From assembly GCF_026151205.1 (NCBI RefSeq), contig NC_087073.1:12915837-12979836 (forward strand): 64,000 nt of DNA. Direction: 5' to 3'. A program made the translations under genes and the position numbers. The DNA comes from Bolinopsis microptera (lineage: Eukaryota; Ctenophora; Tentaculata; Lobata; Bolinopsidae). How positions within the stretch are numbered: the first letter of the stretch is position 1; each line of letters starts with the position of its first letter. Positions 11,123-23,118 of the stretch are shown in pieces. The notes beneath the pieces were generated by a model, which ran no database searches, was not told the DNA's origin, and saw only the letters and a program-made list of their open reading frames with translations.

Positions 11123-14100
11123 TCATCTTGGTCGTTTACCGACTTGGGATTTGTATTGTTTGCTCTCCAGAAAACTAAGGGCTTTCTTCAGCCATTCTCC
11201 GTAGTCCGCAAATTCCGAGAGTGGCGTCGTGGAATCAGTCAAACTGCCCTCACAAAACTTCACTAATGCCCCATATCTGTCAGCTAGATCAAACTTCAAG
11301 GCTTCCTGAAAAGGATGTTTGCTTCCGTGAATGATTCGCAACGATAATCATAAATGATTGAAGACTTAAGAGCAAACATTATATATTTTTATAACTAGAC
11401 AGTAGACTTCCTACTGATTATGGCTTATGAGAAGCAACTGCACTATGCACTAGATATCATTAATACGAATGAAATAGACGATCAGAAATCCGTTTGAAAT
11501 TATCCAGCACTGAACCAAATGTAGCCGTTAAATAAAACAAGTACCACCTATTAGACCTTCAAATGTCGCCAATTTGTACTTCAAACATTGCTAACTAAAC
11601 TTTTATCTATTTGAACGAGAAAGCCATTTGATCGACTGCTTCGTTGATTGATATTTGTGTCGGTAATTGGAACAAATTTTGACAAATGACTTAAATCCAT
11701 TTTTGGTCATCCGTTATAATTAGATAAATACACATTTGACTTCAAACCAAGTTACGGGTATATGCCTCACAGAATGGCCAAAAAAAAGGAAGGTCTCTCA
11801 AAATCACAAAACACACTTTATTCCAGTTTTTATCTCATAAGAAGCTAAGTTGACACTCATATTTTTCTTCCCGGGGGTTGATTTAATCTCATAACCAATT
11901 TTTCTTTGAGAAAAATTGGCCGGAAAATCTTCCTCCAAAAAAACATGCCTCACAGAATGGCCAAATCTGAATTTCTATAATTGTTTGATAGAGATACTTT
12001 TTAAATTTCTATCACCACACGTTGTTAGAAAACCTGTTAAGGAATGGGGTAATAACCTAAAACTCACGAAAAAACTGAGCTGTCAAAAATTATTTCACAA
12101 ACAAAAAAAAAGCCTCACAAAATGGCCAAAAAAAGAAAGAAAACGAGAAAAATTTTTTTTTCTAAAACCTTTGGATCTTGTTTCAGGTATGCTGCTTGTA
12201 TATATATGCCTTGTTAACACCCCCATATAGGTGAAATTTCTTAGAACTGAATGCAAAGGGCATAATTTCCTACACCAAAAATGGCCATTTTGTTCATATT
12301 CCCTGATTTCATGATTTATAACCTTCATTCGGCTGTAAAAACACTCCATCTGGGGTGTTATTGTATGGTAAATAGCTTGGGAATACTTTAGACCATCAAA
12401 ACTAACATTTCTACATCAATAAAAGGAGTTTTAAATTTTTGCCATTTTGGCCATTTTGTGAGGCGTGTAGCCATTTTAGCATTTTTTTTCTTCCTATATT
12501 GAACAATGTTCGTTTTGTTTGATGAATACTATTCTTTAAACATCTTCTGTCATACTGGTGCCAGAAGTTCTCACCAAAATGCAAACTTAGTTCAAAAATT
12601 TTTTTCTACATAAACAGTCATATTTATGCCACAAAATGTGGTCCTAGTTAATGATTTCACCACAGGAAGTGTTGCCAGAAGACTTTTGTTTCATATGGTA
12701 TCCACAAAACCTACCAGTCTTATATACAAAATTAGTTACAAAAACATTTACAAATTTGGCCATTCTGTGAGGCTAGCCATTCTGTGAGGCATATACCCGT
12801 ATGATTATAAATAAGTTTACTCTGGCCTGCCAGTCCTATCAATATCGGTCAATCCTGCTACTATAATACTTGACCGGTTAAACCACTGCATCACGTTTCA
12901 AAAACTATTCCAGTAAAACCCCGATTATTTACCGTAGCCATCTCCTTTCCCCCAAATAATAAGGCTTAACATGTATATAAATATTATGTATTAACAAACA
13001 AACCCCGATTTACCGCGGATGCATTTCCTTTCCCACAAACTTCACGGTAAATCCAAAATCGTCCTAATTTTCGTTGTACTATATTCCCAAGGAGAAGGAA
13101 TTGTTAGTTTTTCCAATTCATTCAAAATAAAAAACTTCACCTTTTGCCATCTTTCAAAATCCTTATGCAATTTCAGATAGCCATTTTAATTTGTAGGTAA
13201 CTATCTTTACATAATGAAAGGTGAAACAGTAAATTAAATTAAACTTGTTTGTGAAAGGGGGAACTAGTACACTACTGTTACTTCAGGAGAAAAACCCCTT
13301 GTCTATTGTTGATTGTTAACTTAAAATTTAAAACATTATTTTCCATCAGTGATAACCACGGTCTTATCTGTTCTTTCAAGAAACTGTACATCGTACTTGT
13401 TCCCAAGAGCAAGGAAACCCTTGCTATCTCTAATAAGGGAAAACTGAGGACACAAATTTTATGAAAAAAAAAGGATGGCACCGTTAAAAGGGGCCGGAAA
13501 TGTGCGTCGTTCTTGAGAAGATAAACCATGGTCTAACTGTTATGAAAGGAACTACCTAGTTGGGTTTTACTGTATATGGATCCATATTGCCATGTGGCAT
13601 GGTATCATGGTCCCCTCAACACGATAGATGCGCAGCTGATGAATGATGAATCAAAAAATCTCGATCCAATATTTAAATTTAATTGATTCACAAATCACAA
13701 TACGAATGCTCTGCTCGTTTTACAATTTAAGGTAAAGTTTCTTCGGTTTGTTTTAACTTTTATAGATGAAATGGACAGTTCATTTCAAAATCAAACGGTT
13801 GGCATTCGGGCAGGAGTCGCTGTCGGACTATACAGTCGTGTAATAGTTGGCCATTGTTAATAATAATGGTCTGGACCGGCGCGCGCTACTTCGAAGAAAT
13901 CTAGACCGAGACGATTAACATCCGTCAAGTGTATAGCAGATACCTTACTCGGGATTATTATGACCAGGATAATGTGGTGGGTTTAGGGTAATTTCGCCAT
14001 ATTTTTCCCGAACCACATTTTCACCGGTCGTTAATATTAACGACCGGTGAAAATGTGGTTCGGGAAAAATATGGCGAAATTACCCTAAACCCACCACATT

Positions 14101-17100
14101 ATCCTGGTCATTAAAATATGAGCACCCATACCCCTTGGGAACCCTAAAAGCTGAGTAGGCGGGTTTATATAAACCCGCCTACTCAGCTTTTAGGGTTCCC
14201 AAGGGGTATGGGTGCTCATATTTTAATCGTTGTCTTATATTCACTAAAGAAGACTATTGGGACACTTGTTGTAGGTTTTTCGACTTCATTTGGCTAAAAT
14301 TACAAAAAATTCACCTTTTTGCCCAATTCTTGTCATATATCCTTATTGTCAAATTTGATTTAAATAGGCCAATTTTTAATTTCTTAGGTATTGACTATCT
14401 TTACATAATGAAATAGGACTCAAAGTAAAAGTAACAGTTAAATTAAAACTTGAATTAATTAAAACTGATGAAAGGGATGATCCAGATGAAGATAACGAAG
14501 ATGATTACAACTTATTGGGAGACTAAACAGCTCTCCCTTTATCTTAATATCGATCTGGTTGTTAATACGCTTCAAATGTTTAAAATTATTTTCCATCTAG
14601 TTTGATTAACCACGAGTCATTATTTCTGTCTACTTTCAACAATTATTGATAATTCGACTTGTTTCACAAGTTTTAGCAATGCGAAAATTTCTAAACTTGC
14701 TTATCTCTAATAAGGAAATTTACATCTGAGACAAAATTTTTTAATCTAAAATTGAAAGGTTGGACACCGGTAAAATGGCGACCGGGAAAATGTGGTGGGT
14801 TTTGAGCAATTTCGCCATATTTTTCCCGAACCATATTTTAACCGGTCGTTAATGAACCCGTCGTAATAATCCCGAGTAAGGTATATAGGATCTGGGTATC
14901 CAAATATTCTAGGTTGAAAGTTGTGCACTGCGCGCATGCGTGCATGAGCCAGAAAGACGGACGCGCGCACGTACGACCGATTGCATGATATGATATAAAT
15001 TGTTGCACTGAACAACCAGTCATTTCATTTAGTACATTATATTTGCATCGCGCGGTACAACTATAAATACCGTAATTCAAATATAGAATGACTGGCGTTG
15101 TTTGCACGAGGAGCCAAGGCTAAATTTATGCTGTGGCTTCAGATTTGCCATAACAGAAATTATACAAAAGAAAGATTCTTGAGTGGAACTAACGAAAATG
15201 CAAGATCTTAATTAATGCATTAATTAAAGAAGATCTCAGATCTGATGTGTAGAAATTAGAATTCTATTAATAAACCGAACCTGGGCGTTGGTTGTTCACT
15301 GCTAGATTTGGTTATTTAATTACCGACTTTTGCCCATTGTCTGTTTTCAATTCATCAGGCTAAACATAACTCTTAGATAATGTATGATCCATTGTATATC
15401 CACGTAAATATCTCTCACACAAAATGAACCTTATGTATTTCAAATATGGACCATGTCAAATGTGTGCTTGTATTATACGAGTCATGAAGGTGCACAACAT
15501 CTGCTAAAAATTGACGTGCTATACGTGAATTGATGCTTGTCAGGATGCCATCTTCTGATGCATATCAAGAAATTGGCTGGATCTCAATCCACCATTCTCA
15601 TAGTGGCTGTACACGAGAGCAATGGACTCGCCTAGTAGTAATTCAATCAGTTCTGTTACATTTTTAACAGTGCAAATTGTTAAGTTTCAAAACATCTTAA
15701 TCCCATTATTCGACAGACTTGTAACTACAAATATTACCAGTTGCAACACATCGTTATCTTATACAGAGTCACGGCACAGGTTATATCAGTTTACCAAAAA
15801 TATATTAAAAAGGGCATTTGAGTAGCACACATTTCACAAAGTGGGCGGTAATGAACTGATCAATAATGTAAGGTGCAGGCTTTATTTACCAAACTCATTA
15901 CTTATTATATTACTTAGAAAATGGCTGGTCAGTTCGAGTGTTGTTAAACCGAAATCTACCCAAGATTATCTATAAATCCAGCGTAGAGTAAAAATAGTTG
16001 GATAGTCACATTCACATGAAATAGTATATCTCACCTTGAGCTATTTTGTTTTATCTCGTGTATGTGATAAACAAGTTCCCTCAACTACGTGATACACTAC
16101 TTCTTCTCAGTCAGAAAGTAGGAGACGCCTACAATAACTACATAATATACTGATATACAAGCGTGACAAAGTAAATTATGTCCAACTAAATGTTTCAATG
16201 TGGATGTGCGAACAACAATCCCTGAAGATTGTTGTTCACACATCCACATGAAACTTTTAGTTGCACGATAACATCGTTTACTTTGTCACGCTTATAGAAA
16301 GCTCATATTCATTAGTTGAGCACTTTGCTGAGAGGAGAAACAAACACGCTTGTATACTGATATATACATTATACATGTATGCACGAAGTCTGCACTACTA
16401 CTAGCGCTGCACTGCGCCATGTATATACCGTCTACTTAGCACAAGTGTATTGTGCTGTAAATTTTAAACCCTCTGAACTGATTGGTGACTTTGCGTCACC
16501 AGAAAGGTTGTTAATACTGTTCTGTTGAAGTGTCAAAAGTTCAAAACATAGCCGCCAAAACTTGAAATTAATTAATTATTAAAGACGATATGAATATTAT
16601 AACTGATAAACTGTCAAACTGTCAAAGCATCGCCGCCCAGACTTTAAATTACTCAATCATTAAAGACGATAAGAATATTATCACTTATAATAAAGATTCG
16701 TTTACAACTGCTGAACACTGTAAATACCTGAAGTTTTCTGAGACATATAGGACAGAGGGAAGCAGCTCGTCGATCACTCTCCGCAAGATGGTTGCTGCCG
16801 TTCATTGCACAGTTGTGATATACACAGTGTTTTATCCCAAACATATGCCCGATTTCGTGTGTCATTACCTGGGATTGGAGCTTGATAATATAATATAATA
16901 CAATATAATATCAATAAAGGATATATCATGTATCATATTATATATTAATAATTTACAATCATTAAGTCACTTTAAGTGGCGTCCGATAATTGCCTAGGAG
17001 CTATCTGTGGTGTACATCAGTCTGCCGGCCTAGTTTCCTGAACTGCTATTGAGTGCAAGCTGCTAGAGGTCGGTAGTCTGAAAACAGACGTTGTCATCGC

Positions 17101-20100
17101 GAGGAGAGAGTGTCGTCAATTGTCATCAGTTTTCTATTTACCCTCATTGAGCCTCTATTTAACATCATTGAGCCTCTATTTACCCTCATTGAGCCTCTAT
17201 TTACCCTCATTGAGCCTCTATTTACCCTCATTGAGCCTCTATTTATCCTCACAGACACTCCTCAAATCCACAGCAGTAATTCCGTCGAAATTTATGTTTG
17301 ATTATTCGACCATAAATCATCATTATTAAATAAATAATAACAAGAGCTAAACCATAAGCTAAATTACGGAGATAATACAGATCAAAAATATTATTCATAT
17401 AAAGATTTCTTTTACATAGATTTTATTTATCACCCAGCAGGATGAGTTATACATAAAAACTGATACGACTAAAGCATTGTACAGTATTAGACGTTTGTTT
17501 AGAGACAGTTTATTACTCAAGACCTTCTTGTAGTTTTCGAAGGCAGCATTTTCCAGATTAATGCGACGCTGAATATCAGCTTTGCTACACAGGACGGACC
17601 CGAGAGTGATACTTTTCCTCCATGTTTCATTCCCCGACAATAATTTTCCATCATCATTATTTGCATACAAATTTGAAAGCTTCACAATTCGGAACTCAAT
17701 GTAATTGAACCACCAAGCAAGAAATGTTTGTCACCATCTATAAATCTGTTATGGGAGAGAAAGTTTGACCGCCACAAAAGATTACGCTTGCTATTGGAGT
17801 TATTGCGGTGATCATGTCACTATTGTGCATTATGCAATGTCTTAACACAATGTATCTATTCTTAGCTAAACCATCAATGTTGCCATCCGTAACTCCATTA
17901 ATACTTTTAACGGCTAAATTATTCAAAAAATGTGTTACATCTTCATTGTCGCTAAAATTGAAGTGAGCCGCATACTTTTACGCACTGTAAAAATAGATTC
18001 ACGTTCTTTTTATGTTACATTAAAACATTTTTACTTTACGTGAAATTTGTCTGGGCAGGCCGTGACTGGAGCAGTTCGCTATAAACAGTTAGTCAAAATA
18101 TTAATTAGTTATGGCCAATTGTAAGGACTGTAATTAAAATTTATCAAGTTAATGAAAGTTCTGCCCAACTTTTTTATATGGCGAGTTAAATAAGACATCG
18201 ATTCCGCAGGATTATGGGAAATGTATTTATGGAATGCTAAATTAATTTAATCGGTATTGTATACTATACTATATAATGTATTGTATATAATGTATTGTAT
18301 ATATGACATAAATTTTCGCATAATTATCAATCGCCGGGAATATTTATTGTTTCTTAAAATATCAATTCTCAGTAATACGAAACACCAGCATTTTATGGTG
18401 GTCCAGGAAAAACGTACTGAAACTACAGTAACTAACCACACTTTGACACTAGAGCTAGAGAAATTATTGTTATTGAGCTCGCGGAAATGCAGTATGGAAA
18501 TGCAGTATGGAAATGCAGTGTGGTACCACGAGCCATTAACCTGTTTATTAATTGGCCGTCAATTATAAGAGTGAAGACAGCCAGTTTCCTAAAGTTGCTT
18601 CTCGTACTAACTCTCGACAGTTAACTGTGCTGTAATTGCGCTGTAAAGTTGTGGACACGTTACTAGCTGCAGTTGCACGGCTTCCTTCATATCAAGTCGA
18701 TCCACTCAGATACATATCAAAAGCAATCCTATGATAGTTCAATATGCCTTTTTATAAGAATCGCTCAAAACTCGAAGCCATACCAACACAACATCACGCC
18801 ATAATCCGACACATAACAGTAAGAACAAAGACTCAAATTTGGCAGAAAGATACCTTGCAAGCTCTCCAGAGCAATTTAGCAGTAATATCAGAACACATAT
18901 AGTTCTCTGTGCTCTCCTTGGCGGGCGGGGTCCGGTAGAAAGTGTCAGTGTAACGCGCAAAACTGAAAACTCCCACTCCATACGTTAGACTCGCTAAACC
19001 TGTGGGTTGGAAATAGTTGTTTCAGTTTATAAGGATATTCTTTGTTATCTTTGACAATGAAAATTAAAGCCTGGAAATTCTCACACTTTTATTCTGAATT
19101 CTTACAGTTTCATTCTGTTTCTAAATAATCATCTTGACGTGGCAAATCACTGTACATTGTACATCTCGGCAATATGTGTAATGCCAGACGCTTCTAAGGA
19201 ATTGGCGCGCGTTAAATGTATATGATATATTTAAGATATTATGTGTATTATATGTACATTGCACACAGAGTACATGTGTTTAGTAAATGAGATAGTAATT
19301 GGAAGGATGAAACATTCTTATCATGCGATTATACATCTGGGCAAGGAATATACACTTGCAGATATTCTTGACAGATGATGATATCCGTCTTAATCAAATT
19401 GAGCAAATGAGGATAAAAAGTTTAACTTCGGCTAGTTATGCAGCGGTGACTGCTAATTAATGAAAAAATTACAATTTATCTGAGCGATAGCAGTCATATT
19501 AGGTATATTGAGCTCCCAGTTCCTGAATGTAAGTCATGTTAAAGCAAATTGCTTCACGAAGTTTCAAGCTATTATATTCATTAGTATTTAGTATTTAGTC
19601 ATTGACTTTAGTTTAACGGGGATTGAGTAAGTATTCAGTCTGCTGGGCACGGAAATATTTCAGGAGAATGGGGAAAAGTGCGCACAAGATCCATCAACTT
19701 TAAGACGGTTAGTTGCCATCGGATAACGCGGACAGAGACGCTACATTTACTAGAACCACACGTTTTAAAACGCTCAATTCCCATCGGATGACGCGTATAG
19801 AAGCTCACCAAATACAAAGTTCCAGGATTCCTTCGGGTACAAGTCGATCATTGTGACCGCTACGGTACAAAGTGCATGCGGCTTGCGAGCTGAAATAGTG
19901 TCTGTTAGTGGAGGGTCCTAACCAATGCTCTGTCCGTTTTTTGCTGTGACCTACGTCATTGAAATAATCGTGATGTATCAACTGTCGGCCAAGCTAGAGA
20001 ATCCAAATAACGGCAACAGAAATTAGTTACTATAAAACCAATAGTATATATAAAATAATATTATATTGTGAGTGCAGAGTCTTTTTGCTTAACACCTAGA

Positions 20101-23100
20101 AATTTTACAATATTTCAAGCTGCAACTTGTAATTTGTAGAGCTGCGAGGTTATGACATTTTAAATTTTCACCCTGTCAAAAGGTGAAAGGTTACGGCGTG
20201 TTCCCGTGTCATCGCGGGTTGAGAAAATGAGAAAAGATCTGCTAACTTTGTTAAGATCTGCGAGTTAAAAAACAGGAATCTATCAACACATGTGCGGATA
20301 TATACTATATAGCCGACACCTGCGACACCATTAGAATGAATACTTTCAGTTTAAACTTTTAAGATTAAGGATAACACACTGGTCACATACTAACGTCTGG
20401 CAAGTTAGAGCAATACCGCTCTGTCTCGCGGAATAAAGGATTACATGCAATGTCATGTTACATTCGTGAATATAAATTCAGTGTGGTTTTGAGTTGCAGT
20501 CACAGTAGTCAGAATTAACGAGTGTGAATTCTAACTCAAACGGAACGATTAAACTTGAAATTTAGAGATTTCAAAAGACACCGTGATCACTGAAAACATC
20601 TGAAATAGCCGAATAAAATATCCTAAATATGTGGTGTAATTTGAGTGAAATGTACTCACTTTGTTTTAGATGATCTATGATGTCGGTTGCCCGCAATTGG
20701 CACCTCCTTGTTTCAGGGTTTATTCTGCACTTGCATCCTATTTTAGAGGCACTGACTGGCGGCAACACCGCTACCTGTGTGGCAAATCCGTAGTGCAATA
20801 TTACGCGGCAATATACAAATTATAACTTGTAAATAATTATTATGATTATACTATTATAGTTCTAGAATAAGTTCTACATACAACTTTGCGATTCATAGTA
20901 GATAATCATATTGGTCTTCAGTCCATATAAACCAAATATTATCAACTTTGATCTCAAACGTTCGTCATATTATAATCACATTCTTAAGCTAGACCCTACG
21001 TGACACGTTGGTCAGTTGGTTGGTTGGTGGGCCGTTATAATGACATGGACCTTAGTGGGCCACATAACATGCATACTTTATGACACTAAACTTGTAGGAT
21101 GCCCAGTTAAGCTCTTGAGTGAGCGACTAGGGTTTCTGGTACACTAATTTTATCAAGATACTGAGTTTTGCTTGGTTGATGGGCGATTTCGCACAAATTG
21201 AGTGTGATAAACATTAATTCCGAGTTTGGATTGCACTTATTACATGATACATGGTAACATGTGTAACACTGGTGTCTTAGACTACTATATTTCATAGCAA
21301 ACGCTCTTAGCTCTCAGAGCAGTAAATCCTTGGTTTATCGGGCTTTACTGAATATTCGATTAATATTTTATTTTTCTCCCAATAAGTAGTTGTATGTGTT
21401 ACATTATGTAAATCTGGCCTAAGTTTAGAGAGCGATTCGATTGATGTTTGATTTCCTTTCTCCAAGAGGCTCGATAATAAAGTGACTACTGTAATATGGT
21501 ACCTGAACTCCGAAATAGAAGGCAGAGCAGAAGGATTGGAGCCATGATAACAGTTTCTGACCAGGACCGGAGAAGTCACCAATAGGTTGAATACAAATCC
21601 TACTCTTCGTGCTCTTAACCACACTGTATGACTTGCACCAGTCCTAGATTGAGGAATTTGGTTAGCACAGTTTACTTAGAGTACTTACTTTGAGTACTTT
21701 GAGTAGGTTTGGCTGGGATTGCTTCAGGACAACACTATCAACTGTACGTCCTCCTATCACTCCATTGGGGTCTTTTTGTAAGACTTACCATTCCAACTTC
21801 CAAGAGTGAGTTGTTGTTAGTAACGGTGTATCCTTTAGAGGAACTGCGAACCCTGATGCGGGACAGGGATATATCATGGAAGGGGTTATCTGGCGTAGAT
21901 CGGACTTAGTTCCGACAAAGTAGTAGTAGTAGTATCCTTTAGTAGGGGGCGTGTCGGGAAATTCTTTAAGGAATTTAGTCAGTGACGATTTTAACAGGTC
22001 CAGTAGAGATGGAATTTATTTCTTCGGAAAGAAGATTGCACAGCTGTGCCTCTTTCACTCCAAATGAGGTTTCATAGTGTGTTGCCACAGAGTGCTGTGA
22101 TTTGTTGTTCAATGCCGGTAAAGTAGCTTTTATTCCATGTCGGGGGTTGATTTTGAACAGCATGCCAATATCACTTGGGGCCAGGCCATTGAGAATTTTC
22201 CATATGTGGATCAAGATGTACAAGATGTACAAAGTAGTGGTATTATCCTTTAGTAGGGAGGGTGTCGGGGAATTCTTTAAGGAATTTAGTCAGTGACGAT
22301 TTGAACAGGTCCAAAGTAGAAATGGAATTTATTTCTTCTGCATATTGTTTCTTCGAGCCCAAGCAATAACATTGAAAAATTTCTTCTTGTAGCGATGGTG
22401 GCCAGGTCCAATATCTTGCCGATGAGTTTGGTGTCATCAGCAAATATCTTTAGGTAAGAAGTGTATCCAATTGGTTATCGGCGTAGAGAGTGATGGGATG
22501 TGATAAGTCTGAAGAGCAGCATCATTGTGATGTGAAAATAAATGTGATCAGCTAAATAAGATAATGATTGTTTCAATATTATTGTTGTTCTTTATTTGAT
22601 GAACGTTTCAAATCAAATCATAAAGTCTTGATAATAGGATTATAATTACTAAAACTATCGGAAGAAATATGACAGTAGGACGGGTTATAATATCGAATAT
22701 CAATTTAATAAGATACTCACATTAAACGTTTGCTCATCTGACTGGTGGTTGACAATCCAATCATTTTCATCCTGTACTGCAATATCGTTGAAAAGCTTGC
22801 TGTTGCACATGGACACGAATATAGATTCTATAATTCTGTAATGCTGAAAACTAATTGTGTTAAGTGCTTCTTAAGTACAGTCCGGAGACATCAACATGTT
22901 CTAGACACTAAGCTGTTAGCTGATAGCCTATTGGTGTTAAAATGTAAAGATTTTTTAATTGTTCCGTGACAGGTGGGAACATTAATGTCAGGTTCTCAAA
23001 AAACTAAATTACGTGTAATTGTTACCCTGGATGTTTTGGATATGTCTCTGAGTGCCATTAACTTTGAAGCCTTGGAACGTTTCCGGAACACAATGCCATC

Positions 23101-23118
23101 ACACTCTGTGTCATTCAT
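11123..23118 (-). CDS. Archaemetzincin zinc metalloprotease (AMZ family)
   Basis: A metzincin-clan peptidase of the archaemetzincin family. Exons in coding order: 23118-23026, 22771-22721, 21631-21503, 20774-20660, 19889-19809, 18999-18854, 16868-16728, 11305-11123; phases agree and give 312 aa (human AMZ2 about 360). Supported blocks are DWIVNHQSDEQTF, SRICIQPIG with AFYFGVQ, VLPPVSAS, VTMIDLYPKESWNFVFG, LTYGVGVFSFARY and RACKVMTHEIGHMFGIKHC. The zinc/catalytic motif HEIGHMFGIKH and the family cysteines (CVYHNC, CPIC) are intact, with NGSNHL and DRR between them. The usual Pro after DRR is Ala. The last exon (DRYGALVKFCE, YGEWLKKAL) matches the family C-terminus. Exon 1 (MNDTEC...) is the weakest: it fits by phase and position only. 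The acceptor for the third exon could alternatively be 8 bp further in, which breaks phase. Introns host many mobile elements. Confidence 0.9.
11755..12799. mobile_element. TA-flanked TIR element with six GCCTCACARAATGGC boxes
   Basis: The ends are perfect inverted repeats of about 24 bp (starting CGGGTATATGCCTCACAGAA). A TA is outside each end (11753-11754 and 12800-12801), as for Tc1/mariner-type insertion. The core box GCCTCACAGAATGGCC occurs three times forward in the left half (11764, 11947, 12112) and three times inverted in the right half (12449, 12758, 12776), allowing G/A variation. No transposase frame was recognised. It lies in the last intron of the archaemetzincin gene. Confidence 0.75.
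12911..13572. mobile_element. Second CAGTAAAACCC-ended MITE
   Basis: The left end is CAGTAAAACCCCGATTATTT and the right end is the inverse of CAGTAAAACCCAACTAGG. TA follows the right end (13573-13574), but the left flank is TC, so one target copy is lost or mutated. Around 13004-13060 there is a second copy of the left-end region (AACCCCGATTTACCG). Same family as 572-1101. Non-autonomous. Confidence 0.55.
13850..13939. repeat. GCGCGC-module repeat, copy 1
   Basis: Contains GGCGCGCGCTACTTCGAAG between CCATTGTTAATAATAATGG and ACATCCGTCAAGTG. The same arrangement recurs near 30520-30645, 35650-35760 and 35918-36040. It abuts the palindrome-bearing element to its right. Confidence 0.65.
13960..14111. 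repeat. Perfect 152-bp palindrome (76-bp arms, no spacer)
   Basis: Checked base by base in ten-base blocks around the centre at 14035/14036 (TTAAT|ATTAA). Every base pairs from 13960 to 14111. The arm carries GGATAATGTGGTGGG, AATTTCGCCATATTTTTCCC and CACCGGTCGTTAAT. A spacer-free perfect palindrome of this size would extrude a cruciform and is usually unstable, so the copy is probably recent or an assembly product. Confidence 0.95.
14110..14227. repeat. Perfect 118-bp palindrome (59-bp arms) abutting the first
   Basis: The centre is at 14168/14169 (GGGTTTAT|ATAAACCC) and all base pairs match from 14110 to 14227. It overlaps the preceding palindrome by two bases. Arm motifs are AGCACCCATACCCCTTGGGA and CTGAGTAGGCGGG. 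The arm sequence differs from that of the first palindrome. Confidence 0.95.
16161..16293. repeat. 133-bp imperfect hairpin repeat
   Basis: The arms fold around a six-base loop CCTGAA at 16221-16226. GAACAACAATC pairs with GATTGTTGTTC, TGGATGTG pairs with CACATCCA (after one mismatch), and the outer GCGTGACAAAGTAAA pairs with TTTACTTTGTCACGC. A related outer sequence (CACGCTTGTAT) occurs at about 16347. It lies in an archaemetzincin intron and is probably a small foldback element. Confidence 0.75.
17133..17251. repeat. 21-bp tandem repeat, about 5.5 copies
   Basis: The unit is CCTCTATTTACCCTCATTGAG. Because 21 is divisible by three, it gives repetitive open frames (SLSLYLP and IEPLFTL types), which I regard as non-coding. 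It lies in an archaemetzincin intron. Confidence 0.9.
17460..17685 (-). mobile_element. LINE reverse-transcriptase fragment
   Basis: The minus strand encodes ITLGSVLCSKADIQRRINLE, NYKKVLSNKLSLNKRLILYN and ALVVSVFMYNSSCW. This is the conserved stretch downstream of the RT catalytic core in many non-LTR retrotransposons (LGs...dI..RI..A, L....K..ly.alv.s.l.Y.s..W). Both sides are missing, so it is a relic. It lies in the archaemetzincin intron before the last two exons. Confidence 0.75.
18484..18522. repeat. 13-bp tandem triplication
   Basis: AAATGCAGTATGG occurs three times, the last with one change. A short local duplication in an intron. Confidence 0.85.
21931..22460 (-). mobile_element. 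Two adjacent 3' ends of one LINE family
   Basis: On the minus strand, the nearer copy (about 22460 to 22238) starts at the catalytic FADD region (KIFADDT around 22430). After a deletion it ends with EEINSISTLDLFKSSLTKFL and FPDTLPTKG. The farther copy (about 22230 to 21931) carries HIWKILNGLAPSDIGMLF, INPRHGIKATLPALN and LLSEEINSIST, typical of the C-terminal part of CR1/L2-like ORF2. The roughly 95-bp 3' terminal segments of the two copies are near-identical, and each runs into a short TAC-rich tail. Both copies are broken. Located in the second archaemetzincin intron. Confidence 0.8.

Larger units (their letters stand above)
13940..14884. mobile_element. Foldback-type TIR element containing two perfect palindromes
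   Basis: A 21-bp end sequence (ATACCTTACTCGGGATTATT plus A) at 13940-13960 is repeated exactly in inverse at 14864-14884. Just inside the right end (about 14785-14860) is a diverged copy of the arm of the first palindrome (GTGGTGGGTTT, ATATTTTTCCCGAACC, ACCGGTCGTTAAT). The element is 945 bp with no coding frame. No target duplication was recognised. The structure fits a foldback/MITE element that has suffered end-to-end inverted duplications. Confidence 0.65.

Noticed and set aside
17110-17329. Repetitive Leu/Pro/Ser open frames
   Set aside because: They arise from the 21-bp tandem repeat in an archaemetzincin intron. More than one frame is open because the unit length is a multiple of three.
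19635-19817. 60-codon minus-strand frame
   Set aside because: The genuine archaemetzincin exon (19809-19889) is in another frame. This frame follows a local degenerate duplication (CCATCGGATRACGCG).
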